DNA from: Microcaldota archaeon
Lineage (GTDB): Archaea; Micrarchaeota; Micrarchaeia; Micrarchaeales; CABMGC01
Direction of reading: 5' to 3'
Assembly (NCBI GenBank): GCA_028866995.1
Contig: JAGWHD010000002.1
Span: forward strand, 55,920 to 119,919
Length of the DNA stretch: 64,000 nt
A program made the position numbers and the translations under genes. Shown here in pieces: positions 18,680 through 28,342 of the stretch. How positions within the stretch are numbered: the first letter of the stretch is position 1; the number at the start of each line of letters is the position of its first letter. The notes under the pieces are model-generated. The model made no database searches. It was not told the origin of the DNA and saw only the letters and a program-made list of their open reading frames with translations.

Positions 18680-19168
18680 GTGGATTGCGTGGACGCGTTC
18701 GGTAATTTCAAGGAGAAGGCCAGGTCGATTATAGACAGGAACAGGTACTTGGTATTGGCTACCAGCGGGAAGGACGGAAAGCCATGGGCCTGCCCGGTCT
18801 TCTTCGTCCGTGACAACGACTACAACTTCTACTTCATGTCTGCCACGGACTCGAGGCACGTCAAGAACATCAGGGATAACGAGAACGTGGCAGTGGTGGT
18901 CTTCGATTCGAACGTCGAGGTCGGCAATTCTGATGAGGTGCAGGCTGAAGGGAAAGCCGAAGAGGTGGGGAAGAGCGAGCTGAAGAGGGTTATAGGCATA
19001 TACGCGAAGAAGCTGTACCCGAAGAGCCCGATGCAGCCTACTGAGAGATACAGGCCGGAGGACTATTCTGGCGCTTCCGAGTTCAAGTTCTTCAAGATAA
19101 CGATAGGCAAGCTGTATACGACGGGTCCTGAAAGGAGGGTCGAGGTAGACCTGAAGCAGGATAAGTAG
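18680..19168 (+). CDS. pyridoxamine 5'-phosphate oxidase-like flavin-binding protein
   Basis: Split-barrel fold of the PPOX/FMN-binding superfamily, members of which bind FMN, F420 or haem and carry out small redox reactions. Seen: RYLVLATSGKDGKPWACPVF, then YFMSATDSRHVKNIRDNENV and VVVFDSN, the standard strand order, with GKAEEV later. 162 aa fits a single domain. The frame opens with GTG at 18680; a second GTG at 18689 is equally possible. The gene follows a small membrane-protein gene with almost no gap and converges on a tiny zinc-protein gene. Cofactor and substrate are not evident. Confidence 0.82.
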   Translation: MDCVDAFGNFKEKARSIIDRNRYLVLATSGKDGKPWACPVFFVRDNDYNFYFMSATDSRHVKNIRDNENVAVVVFDSNVEVGNSDEVQAEGKAEEVGKSELKRVIGIYAKKLYPKSPMQPTERYRPEDYSGASEFKFFKITIGKLYTTGPERRVEVDLKQDK

Positions 19169-19171
19169 CGG

Positions 19172-19330
19172 TCATTTCTTCTTTTTCTTAGGCAGGTGCT
19201 CGCTCAGGCATTCGTCGCACACGTACACGTACCTGTGTGTGAACTTGAAGCCATCGGTATATCCCGTATCGACGACCTCCATCTCGTCCTCGCCGAAGAC
19301 AGTGTGGCAGAAATGGCACATCCTTCGCAT
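19172..19330 (-). CDS. 52-aa zinc-ribbon-like protein
   Basis: A short gene read from the minus strand: ATG at 19330, TGA at 19172-19174. Cysteines form CHFC at residues 5-8 and CDEC at 38-41, spaced as in zinc ribbons, and the protein ends in five lysines. A TTATAA element about 30 nt upstream would suit a leaderless message. It converges on the flavoprotein gene with a 3-nt gap and lies just downstream of a GT2 gene. The two CxxC pairs and the absence of overlap support a real gene. Function unknown; nucleic-acid or ribosome binding is plausible. Confidence 0.7.
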   Translation of the reverse strand: MRRMCHFCHTVFGEDEMEVVDTGYTDGFKFTHRYVYVCDECLSEHLPKKKKK

Positions 19331-19373
19331 ACGCACCGGAGTAGAATTGCCGCCAACGCTTATAATGTTGCCG

Positions 19374-20156
19374 CTACAGCCTCTTCACGCCCCTGTATAT
19401 GGACCTCTGCAACTCGGCCGGCACAAGGTGCCTCACCGGTGACCTGACTATCCTGTACCCGAATGCGACGAGCAGCATCTGCGGCAGCTGGCGCTTGACA
19501 CGCACCTTGCTCCCTTCATATCCCATCCTGTAGACCACTGGCGCTTCGATTATCTTTGCGCCGCTCTTCCCAAGCTCGTGAAGGAGATTCAGGTCGAAGC
19601 TCATGTCTGTGAGCACCAGCCTCTTCATTACCTTGCAGAGCGCGTCCTTCTTGAAGAACTTGTAGCCGCACTGCGTGTCGTGATAGCTAAAACCGAAGAG
19701 GATCCTCAGGAGTATGTTGTATCCCCTGCTCCCGACATACCTCATGATGCTCTGTCTGCCAAGTATCCTGCTCCCTTCAACGTACCTCGAGGCTATGACG
19801 CCATCCACGTTTGGGCTTCTGAGGTGCCTGAGCAGCCTGCCTATGCCGTCTCCTGACACTGCAAGGTCCGCGTCTGCGAAGCCGATTATGTCGAAGCCAT
19901 TGGAGCACGCGTACTCGAAGCCCTTGAGTACCGCCCCTCCCTTCAGCAGACGCTCATTGAAAGCCATGAGCCTTATACATTTGTTCTTCCTGGAGTATGA
20001 CCTTACGATCGCGTTGGTGCCGTCCCTGCTTTCTGATACGACAAGTATCTCAAGCCTCTTCCCGTACCTCCGCAGAAGCGATCCTGAGTATTCCTCAAGG
20101 GTCTTCCCTATCCTTGCCTCCTCGTTGTACGCTGGTATGATGACGCAGATCTTCAA
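19374..20156 (-). CDS. family 2 glycosyltransferase, dolichyl-phosphate glucosyltransferase-like
   Basis: GT2 enzyme with GT-A fold. Seen: VIIPAYNEEARIGKTLEEY, VVSESRDGTN, the KGGAVLKGFEYA segment, and the DAD motif in GFADADLAVSG. HDTQCGYKFFKKDAL and MSFDLNLLHELGKSG match the ALG5/DPG-synthase group that makes polyprenyl-phosphate sugars. 260 aa, no membrane helix. It could be a second source of lipid-linked sugar besides the gene at 8779, feeding GT-C enzymes. The gene stands alone; the small zinc-ribbon gene lies downstream. Confidence 0.85.
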   Translation of the reverse strand: MKICVIIPAYNEEARIGKTLEEYSGSLLRRYGKRLEILVVSESRDGTNAIVRSYSRKNKCIRLMAFNERLLKGGAVLKGFEYACSNGFDIIGFADADLAVSGDGIGRLLRHLRSPNVDGVIASRYVEGSRILGRQSIMRYVGSRGYNILLRILFGFSYHDTQCGYKFFKKDALCKVMKRLVLTDMSFDLNLLHELGKSGAKIIEAPVVYRMGYEGSKVRVKRQLPQMLLVAFGYRIVRSPVRHLVPAELQRSIYRGVKRL

Positions 20157-20252
20157 CGATAACCACTAGTATATGCTCTCTCCTAGCAATATAAAATCCA
20201 TCGCTTGCCCAATCTAACAAATGCCATGCGATCAGTTGCACTTTCCGATTTG

Positions 20253-20261
20253 TTTATATAT
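20253..20261 (+). promoter_or_regulatory. TATA-like element of the orphan gene at 20285
   Basis: TTTATATAT ends 23 nt before the ATG at 20285, good archaeal promoter spacing. Confidence 0.45.
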
Positions 20262-20284
20262 GAGCCCATATCAAACGCAATCTG

Positions 20285-20824
20285 ATGAGCATGTCGGGAA
20301 AGACAAGCGCAATCATGGAACTCAAAGGGCCGCTAGGCGATGTAGACAAGCAGCTGTTGGGAGACATCTGCAGGTCGATAAGGCGTGGCAGCGTGGAAAT
20401 GATACTGGGCAGGGAGGAGGTCTCGCTGCTGAGAGGCGGTTCGGGAAGGACGAGAAAAGTTGAGATAGCAAGCCCGTTGGAGTTGACCAGCACTAGGATA
20501 GCAGCGATCCATGAACAGATGGCAAACGCAGTGCATGCCAATTCAGGAACTCTTTTCAGCCCCAATTTCATGCTTGAAGGGGAATATGCAAGGAAGATAG
20601 TAAACCCCATGCGAAGGTCCCTTGCAAGGGATATGATGGCCTACCCTCAACAGTACAGCGTGGTAAGCGGCAGTGTTACAATAGAAACGATGGGCACTGC
20701 TGGAAGGATAGCAGTCGCACCGCTTGTGACGTTTGACGCTGTCGGTAGGGTACTTCACGCGGCAAAGGAAAGGTTTAAGGAGTTCTTCGCTATAGGCGAG
20801 ATGATAGGGCCATTCATCAGTTGA
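20285..20824 (+). CDS. hypothetical protein
   Basis: 179 aa, soluble, mixed alpha/beta, with no family I recognise. The stretch REEVSLLRGGSGRTRKVEIA is basic, and a C-terminal half rich in Met and Ala (SLARDMMAYPQQYSVVSGSV) follows. A TATA-like element at proper spacing supports expression. It is isolated between divergent and convergent neighbours. The 207 nt between its stop and the tRNA gene contain T-rich stretches but no gene I can support. Confidence 0.55.
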   Translation: MSMSGKTSAIMELKGPLGDVDKQLLGDICRSIRRGSVEMILGREEVSLLRGGSGRTRKVEIASPLELTSTRIAAIHEQMANAVHANSGTLFSPNFMLEGEYARKIVNPMRRSLARDMMAYPQQYSVVSGSVTIETMGTAGRIAVAPLVTFDAVGRVLHAAKERFKEFFAIGEMIGPFIS

Positions 20825-21031
20825 ACAGATTGATCTCGTGACTGCGAGGAGACGGAAGTAAATCTCGAGATATCCGCGCCAACGCGTTAGCCTTCCCTCC
20901 ATCGTTTTCTCTTTATTCTTCTACGTTTTTGGGTTATTCCTGCTCTGCTCATATTTTCCCTCTTTATTCGTCCATATAATGGACAGATAGGCATATATTG
21001 TATCGTGTACCGCGGTTTCCACAAACAAATA

Positions 21032-21102
21032 TGGAGGCACAGGGAATCGAACCCAGGCTTGCAGAATGTCAATCTGCCGTCCTACCATTAGACTATGCCT
21101 CC
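21032..21102 (-). tRNA. tRNA-Val (anticodon GAC)
   Basis: A 71-nt cloverleaf on the minus strand: acceptor GGAGGCA/TGCCTCC with discriminator A, D arm GTCTAATGGTAGGAC, anticodon stem GCAGA/TCTGC with loop TTGACAT, and T loop TTCGATT. The anticodon GAC reads the Val codons GUC and GUU. The T stem has one T-T mismatch at the second pair. CCA is not encoded. It starts 8 nt after the aminotransferase stop, so it may be processed from that transcript. T-rich sequence follows. Confidence 0.93.
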
Positions 21103-21110
21103 GTGTGTTC

Positions 21111-22331
21111 CTAACGCGAATGCGCCTTGCAGAAGTCTTCTATCCTATTCAGCGCAGTCTCTAATATATCTTTTGGAGGCAGGCCCACGATCCTTATGTG
21201 GCCCGGCTCGCCGAATCCGGAGCCTCTAGTCAGCTGCACGTCCTTCTCCTTGAGCAGCTTGTCTACGAACTCGCGGTCATCCTTGAACTTCATCGCCTTC
21301 ATGTCGAGCCTTGGAAAGAGATAGTATGCCCCCCTTGGCTGCACAACGCTCATGTATTGGCTCTCGTTTATCCTCTTCGCTGCGAAGTTTATCCTCCTCT
21401 CTATCTCAGCTACCAGTTTCCTTATCCCTTTGTTGTGCTCAGAGACGTTGCTTATCCCCTCAGCAACAGCGTACTGCGCTGGAGTGTTGACGCAGAGTCT
21501 CAGCTTCGCGTACTCCGCAATCCTCCTTCTCAACTCCTTGGATACGTTGTCCTTTCCGGGTATTATCGTGAAACCTATCCTGAAGCCTGTCGCATCGAAG
21601 TCCTTCGACGCGCCGTTCAGTATTATGTGAGGTATGCCTTCTGCAAGCTTCGAGACGCTGGTGTACTTCGCGCCGTTGAAGGTTATCTCGTCGTATATCT
21701 CGTCGCTTATCAGGACCATGTCGTGGTTCTTCGCTATCTCAACCAGCTCCCTGAGCGCGTTAGGCTCCAGGACGGTTCCTGTAGGGTTGTTCGGGTTCGT
21801 TATGACAAGGTATTTCAGTCTCTTCTTCGCCTTCAGGTCCTTCCTTATGGACCTCTCGAGGCTGTCCGTATCGACCTCCCAGTTCCTCTCCTCGCTGTAC
21901 CTCTCTATTATGGGGTTGCCCCCGTTGATCTTCAGGTCTGGTATGTACAATGGATAATAGGGCCTGAAGAAGACCGCCTTGTCACCCTTGTTGATCAGGA
22001 CTGAGTTGATGAACATCAGCGCCTCGCTGACCCCATTGGTTATGACTATGTCTTCGGCATCGACGTTTGTGCCGTATAGCCTCCTGTACCTTGCTGCGAC
22101 AGCCTCCCTAAGGGGCCTTATGCCTGCGAAATCGGAGTATCTTGTCTTGCCCTCCCTTAGCGCCTTGACATATGCGTCTATCATGTACTTCATGGTGGGG
22201 AAGTAGACCGCAGGATCCCCCCGGTTGAGCTTTAGGATCTTCTTGCCCTGCATCTCGAGCCTCTCAGCCACGACATCCTCTTCCTCTATCGGGTTCTCGG
22301 CATATACTGAGAACTCGGAGAAGCCATACAT
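21111..22331 (-). CDS. class I/II pyridoxal-phosphate aminotransferase (aspartate/alanine type)
   Basis: Fold type I aminotransferase of 406 aa, linking amino acids to their keto acids. Seen: NRGDPAVYFPT and YSDFAGIRPLREAVAARY near the N-terminus, NPNNPTG in the middle (substrate/cofactor site), SDEIYDEITF with the ring-binding Asp and Tyr, and the Schiff-base lysine in NGASKDF. RGAYYLFPRLD and GSGFGEPGHIRI complete the C-terminal part. Subfamily substrate, aspartate or alanine, cannot be fixed. The tRNA-Val gene follows 8 nt downstream and the dph6 gene lies 31 nt upstream. Confidence 0.93.
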   Translation of the reverse strand: MYGFSEFSVYAENPIEEEDVVAERLEMQGKKILKLNRGDPAVYFPTMKYMIDAYVKALREGKTRYSDFAGIRPLREAVAARYRRLYGTNVDAEDIVITNGVSEALMFINSVLINKGDKAVFFRPYYPLYIPDLKINGGNPIIERYSEERNWEVDTDSLERSIRKDLKAKKRLKYLVITNPNNPTGTVLEPNALRELVEIAKNHDMVLISDEIYDEITFNGAKYTSVSKLAEGIPHIILNGASKDFDATGFRIGFTIIPGKDNVSKELRRRIAEYAKLRLCVNTPAQYAVAEGISNVSEHNKGIRKLVAEIERRINFAAKRINESQYMSVVQPRGAYYLFPRLDMKAMKFKDDREFVDKLLKEKDVQLTRGSGFGEPGHIRIVGLPPKDILETALNRIEDFCKAHSR

Positions 22332-22362
22332 GATATCATGCTTGCGATTAACTATTTTAATG

Positions 22363-23031
22363 CTATTTGTCCACGAGCCTTGCCTCGTCTATAATGTACG
22401 CCCCTGAATTGCCCTTCCATTCTATGTGTGATTTCGCTATCTCTATCCTCTTCCTGAACATCGGCGCGTCGAGGACGAAGCTTTCTGCTTCTCCTCCTTC
22501 GAACAGCATGTTTATCCCATATCTTTTGTTTGCCTCCTGCAGCTTTGCTATTATCGCATCGTCTATCTTCTTGCCCAGGAACGACTCGTCGAGGCCCTCT
22601 GCGGCCACAGCTGTTATTATCGCGTTGAAGTCCCTTTCCAGTATCCTAAGCTCCTCCATCGGCTCTATGTGCCATATGGGCGCAAGATGCTCGATTCCGA
22701 GCTTCTTGCATATGCTGTCTATCCTGTCTGCCTGGTACCTGCTGTAAGTCGCTCCGGTAACTAGCAGCTTGACGTCGTTCTCCTTCAGGACATCCTCAAG
22801 GTCCTTGAGCTCCTCCTCCTTCTTGCCTTCGGTATTGTAGAACACCTGCCTTATGCCCATAGACTCGGCTTGCAGGCTGGTCGGCTTTATGTTAGGATGG
22901 TGGAACATGTAGCTGCTAACGTTCCTGCTGACCATGGTTATGAGAAGGTCGATGTTTACCCTCATCTCGGTTGCCTTGTGAAGCGATAGCGTCGAATCCT
23001 TGCCGCCGCTGTACAGGCATGCGTTTGTCAT
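22363..23031 (-). CDS. Dph6-type diphthine-ammonia ligase
   Basis: PP-loop ATPase that carries out the last step of diphthamide synthesis on EF-2, amidating diphthine with ammonium. The PP-loop SGGKDSTLSLHKA is at residues 8-20, and VTGATYSRYQADRID, LAPIWHI and FEGGEAESFVLDAPMF are the family-specific segments. At 222 aa it is the short archaeal form. Its target, EF-2 with a conserved HRGPAQ loop, is encoded at 42.5-44.8 kb. It follows the ATPase subunit D gene by 23 nt on the same strand and may be co-transcribed. Confidence 0.93.
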   Translation of the reverse strand: MTNACLYSGGKDSTLSLHKATEMRVNIDLLITMVSRNVSSYMFHHPNIKPTSLQAESMGIRQVFYNTEGKKEEELKDLEDVLKENDVKLLVTGATYSRYQADRIDSICKKLGIEHLAPIWHIEPMEELRILERDFNAIITAVAAEGLDESFLGKKIDDAIIAKLQEANKRYGINMLFEGGEAESFVLDAPMFRKRIEIAKSHIEWKGNSGAYIIDEARLVDK

Positions 23032-23054
23032 AATAAGATCTTGGAAGGAGTGGT

Positions 23055-23699
23055 TTAAGAGGCAGCTGCCTGCGCCTCTGCCTGTGCGGTCTTCTGCAGC
23101 TTCTTCTTGACGTGCTTCAGCGCTGAGAAGGTGTCCCTGTCCATCTCCTCAAGCCTCATGCGTATGTACTTGGACTGGTTCTTCAGGTTGGGTATGATCT
23201 TGTAGTCAAGCGCGTTCACCCTCCTCTTGGTCTTGTCTATCTCAAGCACGAGCCTCTTGAGCCCCTGCTCCCTCTGCGCGGTGTCTATTATCGCGTCTGT
23301 GACCTTGGTGAAGGTGTCGCTCAGGTCGTCTACCGCAAGGCTGCTCGACATGAAGCCTGTCTGCGGGGTTGATTCCTGGGCCCTGCTTATGACTGGTATT
23401 CTCACCCCCATGATGTTCTTTATGGTCATCTTGACAGGCTCGGCTTCCTTCATGTACAACGCAACCTCCTCGAGCTCGTAGTTGCCCACGTACGTTGACG
23501 CTGTCGTCACCATCACGTAAGCCTGCCTTATCATCTCGTTCAGGATGTTCCTGCTCTCCTTCGACTCCTTGAGAAGCTTGAGGAACTCTATGACAAGGAC
23601 CTCTCGCTTCCTCTTGAGTATGCTGTGCCCCTTCCTGGCTATGTTTATCCTTCTCCTCGTGTTTATGAGGTTGATCCTTGTCGGGTTAGGCATCGCCAT
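23055..23699 (-). CDS. atpD: A/V-type ATP synthase subunit D
   Basis: Central rotor stalk subunit, running through the A3B3 head. It starts MAMPNPTRINLINTRRRI, the conserved D-subunit N-terminus, and forms two long helices with LDYKIIPNLKNQSKYI near the C-terminal third. The sequence ends in an Ala/Gln-rich tail. 214 aa is the usual length. Last gene of the nine-gene ATPase operon; its start directly abuts the subunit B stop. Confidence 0.95.
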   Translation of the reverse strand: MAMPNPTRINLINTRRRINIARKGHSILKRKREVLVIEFLKLLKESKESRNILNEMIRQAYVMVTTASTYVGNYELEEVALYMKEAEPVKMTIKNIMGVRIPVISRAQESTPQTGFMSSSLAVDDLSDTFTKVTDAIIDTAQREQGLKRLVLEIDKTKRRVNALDYKIIPNLKNQSKYIRMRLEEMDRDTFSALKHVKKKLQKTAQAEAQAAAS

Positions 23700-25097
23700 T
23701 TACTTCGTCTCCTTCTTCTTGTAGTACTTGGCTATGAACTCCTTCTTGACCCTTGTCAATTCGCCTTCAGGCAGCAGCGACAGAAGCTCCCAGCCTATGT
23801 CAAGCGTCTTCTCGATCGTCCTCCTCTCGTAGAAGTCCTGCTTCAGGAACCTGCCCTCGAACTCGTCCCCGAACTTGAGGTACACCTTGTCGCTGTCGCT
23901 CAATGCCTCTGCGCCCACTATCGCGCTCAATGACTTCGCGTCCTGCGCCTTGGCGTATGCCCCGTACAGTTGGTCAGCGACACCCCTGTGGTCCTCCCTT
24001 GTCTTCTCCTTGCCTATCCCGAGGTTCATGAGCCTGGATAGCGAACCCAACGGCTGTATAGGAGGATATATCGATTTGTTGACTAGGTCCCTGCTCAGGA
24101 ACATCTGACCTTCTGTGATGTATCCGGTAAGGTCGGGTATAGGGTGCGTGACGTCGTCGCTAGGCATCGTCACCACGTTCAGCTGCGTTATGGACCCCTT
24201 CTTGCCCTTGATTATTCCTGCCCTTTCGTATATGCTTGCAAGGTCAGTGTACATGTATCCAGGATATCCTCTCCTTCCAGGCACCTCTTCCCTTGCGCTG
24301 GATAGTTCTCTCAATGCCTCGCAGTAGTTGGTCATGTCGTCGAGTATTACGAGGACGTGCATGCCCTTCTCGTACGCAAGGTACTCTGCGGTGGTCAGCG
24401 CCAGCCTTGGAGTTATGATCCTCTCTATGCTCGGGTCGTCTGCAAGGTTGATGAACGCGACCGTCCTCTTGAGCGCCCCGGTCTTCTTGAACTCGTTGGT
24501 GAAGTAGGTAGCGTCATCATATGTTATGCCTATCCCTGCGAACACCACAGCGAAGCCTTCTCCTGTGCCCTTGACAGCGGCCTGCCTGGTTATCTGAGCC
24601 ACGAGTTGGTTGTGCGGCAGCCCCGATCCTGAGAAGAGCGGCAGCTTCTGCCCCCTTACCAGCGTATTTAGCCCGTCTATGGAAGATACTCCGGTCTCGA
24701 TGAAGTCGCTAGGCATGCCCCTTGCTGCTGGATTGATCGGCTCTCCGTTGATGTCCCTCCTTGTGCTGTAGACTATTCCAGTGCTTGAATCCCTAAGCCT
24801 TCCCTGGCCGTCGAAGACCCTTCCGAGCATGTTCTCGCTGACCCCCATGTTGAAGGTCTCGCCAAGGAAGCTTACTGTTGTCTTGTCGATGTTGATTCCC
24901 TGGGTAGGGCCGAACACCTGGACAACTGCGAACTTGTCGCTCGTCTCCAGTACCTGGCCGAGCCTCTCCTCGCCTGTAGGCAGCTTTATCCTGACTATCT
25001 CGTTGTACTGCGCGTTCTTTACCTTCCCGACCACTACCAGCGGTCCAGCGACGCTCTCAATCGTGCTATATTCTACCTCGAACTTCATCGTCATCAC
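23700..25097 (-). CDS. atpB: A/V-type ATP synthase subunit B (non-catalytic)
   Basis: Regulatory nucleotide-site subunit of the A3B3 head. [29 protein letters not shown] in place of a true P-loop, and [21 protein letters not shown] identify it; the degenerate P-loop is the normal B-subunit state. [20 protein letters not shown] is the C-terminal signature. The 465 aa length is typical. It overlaps subunit A by 4 nt (ATGA type), so translation is probably coupled. Confidence 0.97.
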   Translation of the reverse strand: MMTMKFEVEYSTIESVAGPLVVVGKVKNAQYNEIVRIKLPTGEERLGQVLETSDKFAVVQVFGPTQGINIDKTTVSFLGETFNMGVSENMLGRVFDGQGRLRDSSTGIVYSTRRDINGEPINPAARGMPSDFIETGVSSIDGLNTLVRGQKLPLFSGSGLPHNQLVAQITRQAAVKGTGEGFAVVFAGIGITYDDATYFTNEFKKTGALKRTVAFINLADDPSIERIITPRLALTTAEYLAYEKGMHVLVILDDMTNYCEALRELSSAREEVPGRRGYPGYMYTDLASIYERAGIIKGKKGSITQLNVVTMPSDDVTHPIPDLTGYITEGQMFLSRDLVNKSIYPPIQPLGSLSRLMNLGIGKEKTREDHRGVADQLYGAYAKAQDAKSLSAIVGAEALSDSDKVYLKFGDEFEGRFLKQDFYERRTIEKTLDIGWELLSLLPEGELTRVKKEFIAKYYKKKETK

Positions 25098-26926
25098 CCT
25101 TTCTTCCTACCCTCCTTAGGCTTCTCCTGCTTAGCAGGCTCTGCCTTTTCCTCCTTCTTCTCCTCCTCGTTGGATTCCTTGGAAAGCGACTCGAACTCTG
25201 AGCTTATGCGGCCCCTTATCTTCTTTATGCCCTCCTCGGCCTCTGCCTCCTTGAACTCCTTCATCCTGGATATCTCGTCCTTGACCTTCATCTTCGTTAT
25301 CCTGCCGGCGTCTATGCCGCTCTTCGCAGCGTTCTGGGCGCTCTTTGCGAAGTGCATTATCGTGCTGAGCATCAGGTCCTGCTTCTTGAGCGATGTGAAG
25401 GCATCGATCTCGTCGTACGCGCTCTGTCTTAGGTAGTCTTCCCTCAGCATCCTCCCTATCTCGAGGAGCACCCTTTCTGTGTCTGGAAGCGCCTCCGCTC
25501 CAACTAGCTGCACTATGTCCTTGAGCTCGGCCTCTCTCTGGAGTATCCTCATCGCCTCCTTCCTGTTCTCCACGAACTCCTCTCCTACGTTCTTGAGAAG
25601 CCATTCGTTGAGGTCTCCAAGATACAATGAATAGCTGTTGAGCCAGTTTATCGATGGGAAGTGCCTCGAGCTTGCGAGCGACGCGTCCAACGACCAGAAT
25701 GTCTTTACCACTCTCAGCGTTCCCTGAGACACTGGCTCGGAAAGGTCTCCTCCTGGAGGCGATACCGCTCCTATTATCGTCACTGACCCGACGTTCCCGC
25801 TGTGCGCCTCGACCCTTCCTCCCCTTTCGTAGTACTCTGCCAGCCTCTTCGGCAGGTATGCAGGATATCCTTCCTCACCAGGCATCTCTTCAAGCCTTCC
25901 CGATATCTCTCGCATCGCCTCTGCCCATCTTGAGGTGGAGTCTGCCATCAGCGCAACGCTGTATCCCATGTCCCTGAAGTACTCGGCTATCGTCACCCCA
26001 GTGTATATGCTTGCCTCTCTTGCTGCCACAGGCATGTTCGAGGTGTTTGCTATAAGTATGGTTCTTTCCATGAGCGGCCTCTTCGTCTTCGGGTCCAGTA
26101 TGTCCGGGAACTCTGTAAGCACCTCTGTCATCTCGTTGCCTCGCTCCCCGCATCCCACGTATATGACTATGTCGCTGTTAGCGAACTTGGCAAGGGATTG
26201 CTGGAAGACCGTCTTTCCCGAACCGAAAGGCCCGGGGATCGCTGCTGTTCCTCCCTTTGCCACAGGGAAGAAGGTGTCCGCAACCCTTTGCCCTGTTATG
26301 AGCATCTCATCGGCCCTGAACTTCTGCTTGTAAGTCCCTGCCTTTCTCACGGACCTCCTCTGCATCATCGTCACGGTTGTTGTCTTGCCGCCCTTGCCCT
26401 CTATAGTAGCTATCTTGTCCTCGACGGTGAATGAGCCCTCCTTTATGCTCTTTATCTTGCCCTCCACCCCTTCTGGAACCATTATGTAGTGCTTTATCGT
26501 CTCGGTCTCCTGGACGAATCCCAATATCTCCCCCTGCTTGACGTGAGCCCCGCTCTTTATGCCCTTGCCAAGGTGGAACTTCCACCTCTTCTTCCTGTCT
26601 ACAGCGAACGCCTCCAACCCCTTGCCTATGAACGCGCCGCTCTTGGTCCTCAGCTCCTCCAGCGGCCTCTGTATTCCGTCGTAGATGTTGCCGAGTATTC
26701 CAGGGGCTAACTCTACGGACAGCGGGTTTCCCGTCGACTTGACAGGCTCTCCCGGCTTCAGTCCCGTCGTGTCCTCGTATACCTGTATTATCGCCTTGCT
26801 GCCCCTGAGCTGTATTATCTCGCCTATGAGCCCGTGGTCCCCTACCTTGACCACGTCGTACATCCTGCTGCCAAGCATGCCGTTTGCGACAACGAGCGGT
26901 CCTGATACTCTTTCTATTGCTCCCAT
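25094..26926 (-). CDS. atpA: A/V-type ATP synthase subunit A (catalytic)
   Basis: Catalytic subunit that makes or hydrolyses ATP. The P-loop GPFGSGKTV lies in the middle, after the non-homologous bulge region with [35 protein letters not shown] and [20 protein letters not shown] are the catalytic-site motifs. 610 aa is slightly longer than usual, owing to a Glu/Lys/Pro-rich tail ([20 protein letters not shown]). No intein is present at the P-loop, where inteins occur in some archaea. Fourth from the end of the operon counting D, B, A. Confidence 0.98.
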   Translation of the reverse strand: MGAIERVSGPLVVANGMLGSRMYDVVKVGDHGLIGEIIQLRGSKAIIQVYEDTTGLKPGEPVKSTGNPLSVELAPGILGNIYDGIQRPLEELRTKSGAFIGKGLEAFAVDRKKRWKFHLGKGIKSGAHVKQGEILGFVQETETIKHYIMVPEGVEGKIKSIKEGSFTVEDKIATIEGKGGKTTTVTMMQRRSVRKAGTYKQKFRADEMLITGQRVADTFFPVAKGGTAAIPGPFGSGKTVFQQSLAKFANSDIVIYVGCGERGNEMTEVLTEFPDILDPKTKRPLMERTILIANTSNMPVAAREASIYTGVTIAEYFRDMGYSVALMADSTSRWAEAMREISGRLEEMPGEEGYPAYLPKRLAEYYERGGRVEAHSGNVGSVTIIGAVSPPGGDLSEPVSQGTLRVVKTFWSLDASLASSRHFPSINWLNSYSLYLGDLNEWLLKNVGEEFVENRKEAMRILQREAELKDIVQLVGAEALPDTERVLLEIGRMLREDYLRQSAYDEIDAFTSLKKQDLMLSTIMHFAKSAQNAAKSGIDAGRITKMKVKDEISRMKEFKEAEAEEGIKKIRGRISSEFESLSKESNEEEKKEEKAEPAKQEKPKEGRKKG

Positions 26927-26930
26927 AACA

Positions 26931-27281
26931 TCATCGTATTGTATTCGTTATATCTATTCCTATTGCCCTGAGTATGAGCTGCCTGAGCGTGTCCTCCCCT
27001 GCCTGCGCCTCGCCGTCCTCCGATATCTCCACTACGAGAGGCATTATGCTGTTCGTTATTGAGTCTGTCAGCCGTCTCTCATGTATCAGCTTCCTTGCCG
27101 CTGATCCCATGATTATTATGCCTATGTCGCCTCTCTGCAGCAGCTCCCTGAATGTGGACTCTGCCTGAGCGGAGTCGTTGACGCTGAACGTCTCTGTTAT
27201 CCCTGACATCTTGAAGCCTAGCGCTATGCGGTTGTTGCCTATCACCGCTATCTTGTAGTTCTTTGCTACTCTTTCCTCCAT
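26931..27281 (-). CDS. atpF: A/V-type ATP synthase subunit F
   Basis: Small Rossmann-like subunit of the central stalk that regulates rotation with [21 protein letters not shown] and [13 protein letters not shown] with MPLVVEISE are the family segments. 116 aa is typical. Its first 16 nt overlap the end of subunit C, and subunit A follows after 4 nt, as usual in archaeal operons. Confidence 0.93.
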   Translation of the reverse strand: MEERVAKNYKIAVIGNNRIALGFKMSGITETFSVNDSAQAESTFRELLQRGDIGIIIMGSAARKLIHERRLTDSITNSIMPLVVEISEDGEAQAGEDTLRQLILRAIGIDITNTIR

Positions 27282-28336
27282 GATATCAGCTTCGCGGTCT
27301 CCTCCTTGCTGAGGCCGTACAGCCTGCCGTTTATGAGTATCCTTAGCGTGTATATCTCTATCTCCTTCATGTACGAATATGCCAGTATGGTGCCGAAAGA
27401 GAGTATGCTGTGGCTGAGGGTCCTGACAGCGCTGTTGAATATCGAGCTCTTCATGGCTATCTCGAAGGTGAGCAGCTGCTTCGTCTTGCTGCCCTTGTAC
27501 TCATCGGCTGCCTGCGCGAGGTTCATCTCCTTAAGGTGAGATGCCAGCTCCGCGGCGTCCTTCGAGTCCGTGTATGCCTGCTCGAGAGCCTTCTTGGAGA
27601 ACCTTCCGCTCTCCAGCAGCATCGAGTCCATGTCGCTGAACTTCATGCCGAGCCTCTTGCCCCTTATGAGCGTGAGTATGTTCTTCATGTCTATCTCCAT
27701 CTTGACGAGCAATGCAGACTCGTTGCTTAGCTGCCTTAATGGCATGAGTATCGACCTGAGGTTCCTGTAGTACGCCTTGTCTATAGCTGCTATCGCCTCT
27801 ATCGCGCTCCTTGTGCCCTTGTATGTGTCAAGCGCCTCCTTCAGTATAGGATAGTACGGCGAGTTTATCATGAACTTTCCGAGCAGGCCTTCGATGCTCT
27901 CCTCGCGCATCGCCTCCTTTATCGCGCTCGAGTCGTATCTCCCTATGTCGACGATGTACCTTGCTATGGAATCGAAGTCCTTCCTCTTGTCCTTAGCCTC
28001 TATCGCCAGCTTTATGTTGTAGAGGGCCCATTTGCCCACTATGCTCCTCACCAGCTTCCTCTCCGTGGTCGGGGCTATCGATATGAGCTTCGTAATGTTC
28101 TTCGCCATGTTCTTGCTCAGCGCGAAGTCTATCATCTCAGCCGGAATTCCAAGACCGCCGAACTCCTCGAGCTCCTTCTTGAGATCGGAGTTGAAGAGTA
28201 TCGAGACAACTGATTCCACGTCCTTGGCGTTGGCTATGTCGTCAACAGCCTTCTTGGAGAGCAGCCTTGACTGCATTACCTTTACCCTTGCGCTCGAATA
28301 CCCGTAGCGCCTCGCTGCCTTGCTTCCATACATCAT
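27266..28336 (-). CDS. atpC: A/V-type ATP synthase subunit C
   Basis: Socket subunit between central stalk and membrane ring, homologous to eukaryotic subunit d. All-helical 356 aa protein opening YGSKAARRYGYSSARVKVMQ, with three related helical bundles; EMDMKNILTLIRGKRLGMKF-like sequence in the third quarter is typical. It lies between E and F in the conserved order. Assignment rests on position plus the N-terminal ARVRAM-type motif. Confidence 0.92.
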   Translation of the reverse strand: MMYGSKAARRYGYSSARVKVMQSRLLSKKAVDDIANAKDVESVVSILFNSDLKKELEEFGGLGIPAEMIDFALSKNMAKNITKLISIAPTTERKLVRSIVGKWALYNIKLAIEAKDKRKDFDSIARYIVDIGRYDSSAIKEAMREESIEGLLGKFMINSPYYPILKEALDTYKGTRSAIEAIAAIDKAYYRNLRSILMPLRQLSNESALLVKMEIDMKNILTLIRGKRLGMKFSDMDSMLLESGRFSKKALEQAYTDSKDAAELASHLKEMNLAQAADEYKGSKTKQLLTFEIAMKSSIFNSAVRTLSHSILSFGTILAYSYMKEIEIYTLRILINGRLYGLSKEETAKLISWRKE

Positions 28337-28342
28337 GTCCTA

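Noticed and set aside
25094..26926. Intein in ATPase subunit A
   Set aside because: Checked because inteins occur at its P-loop in some archaea; the sequence around GPFGSGKTV is continuous.
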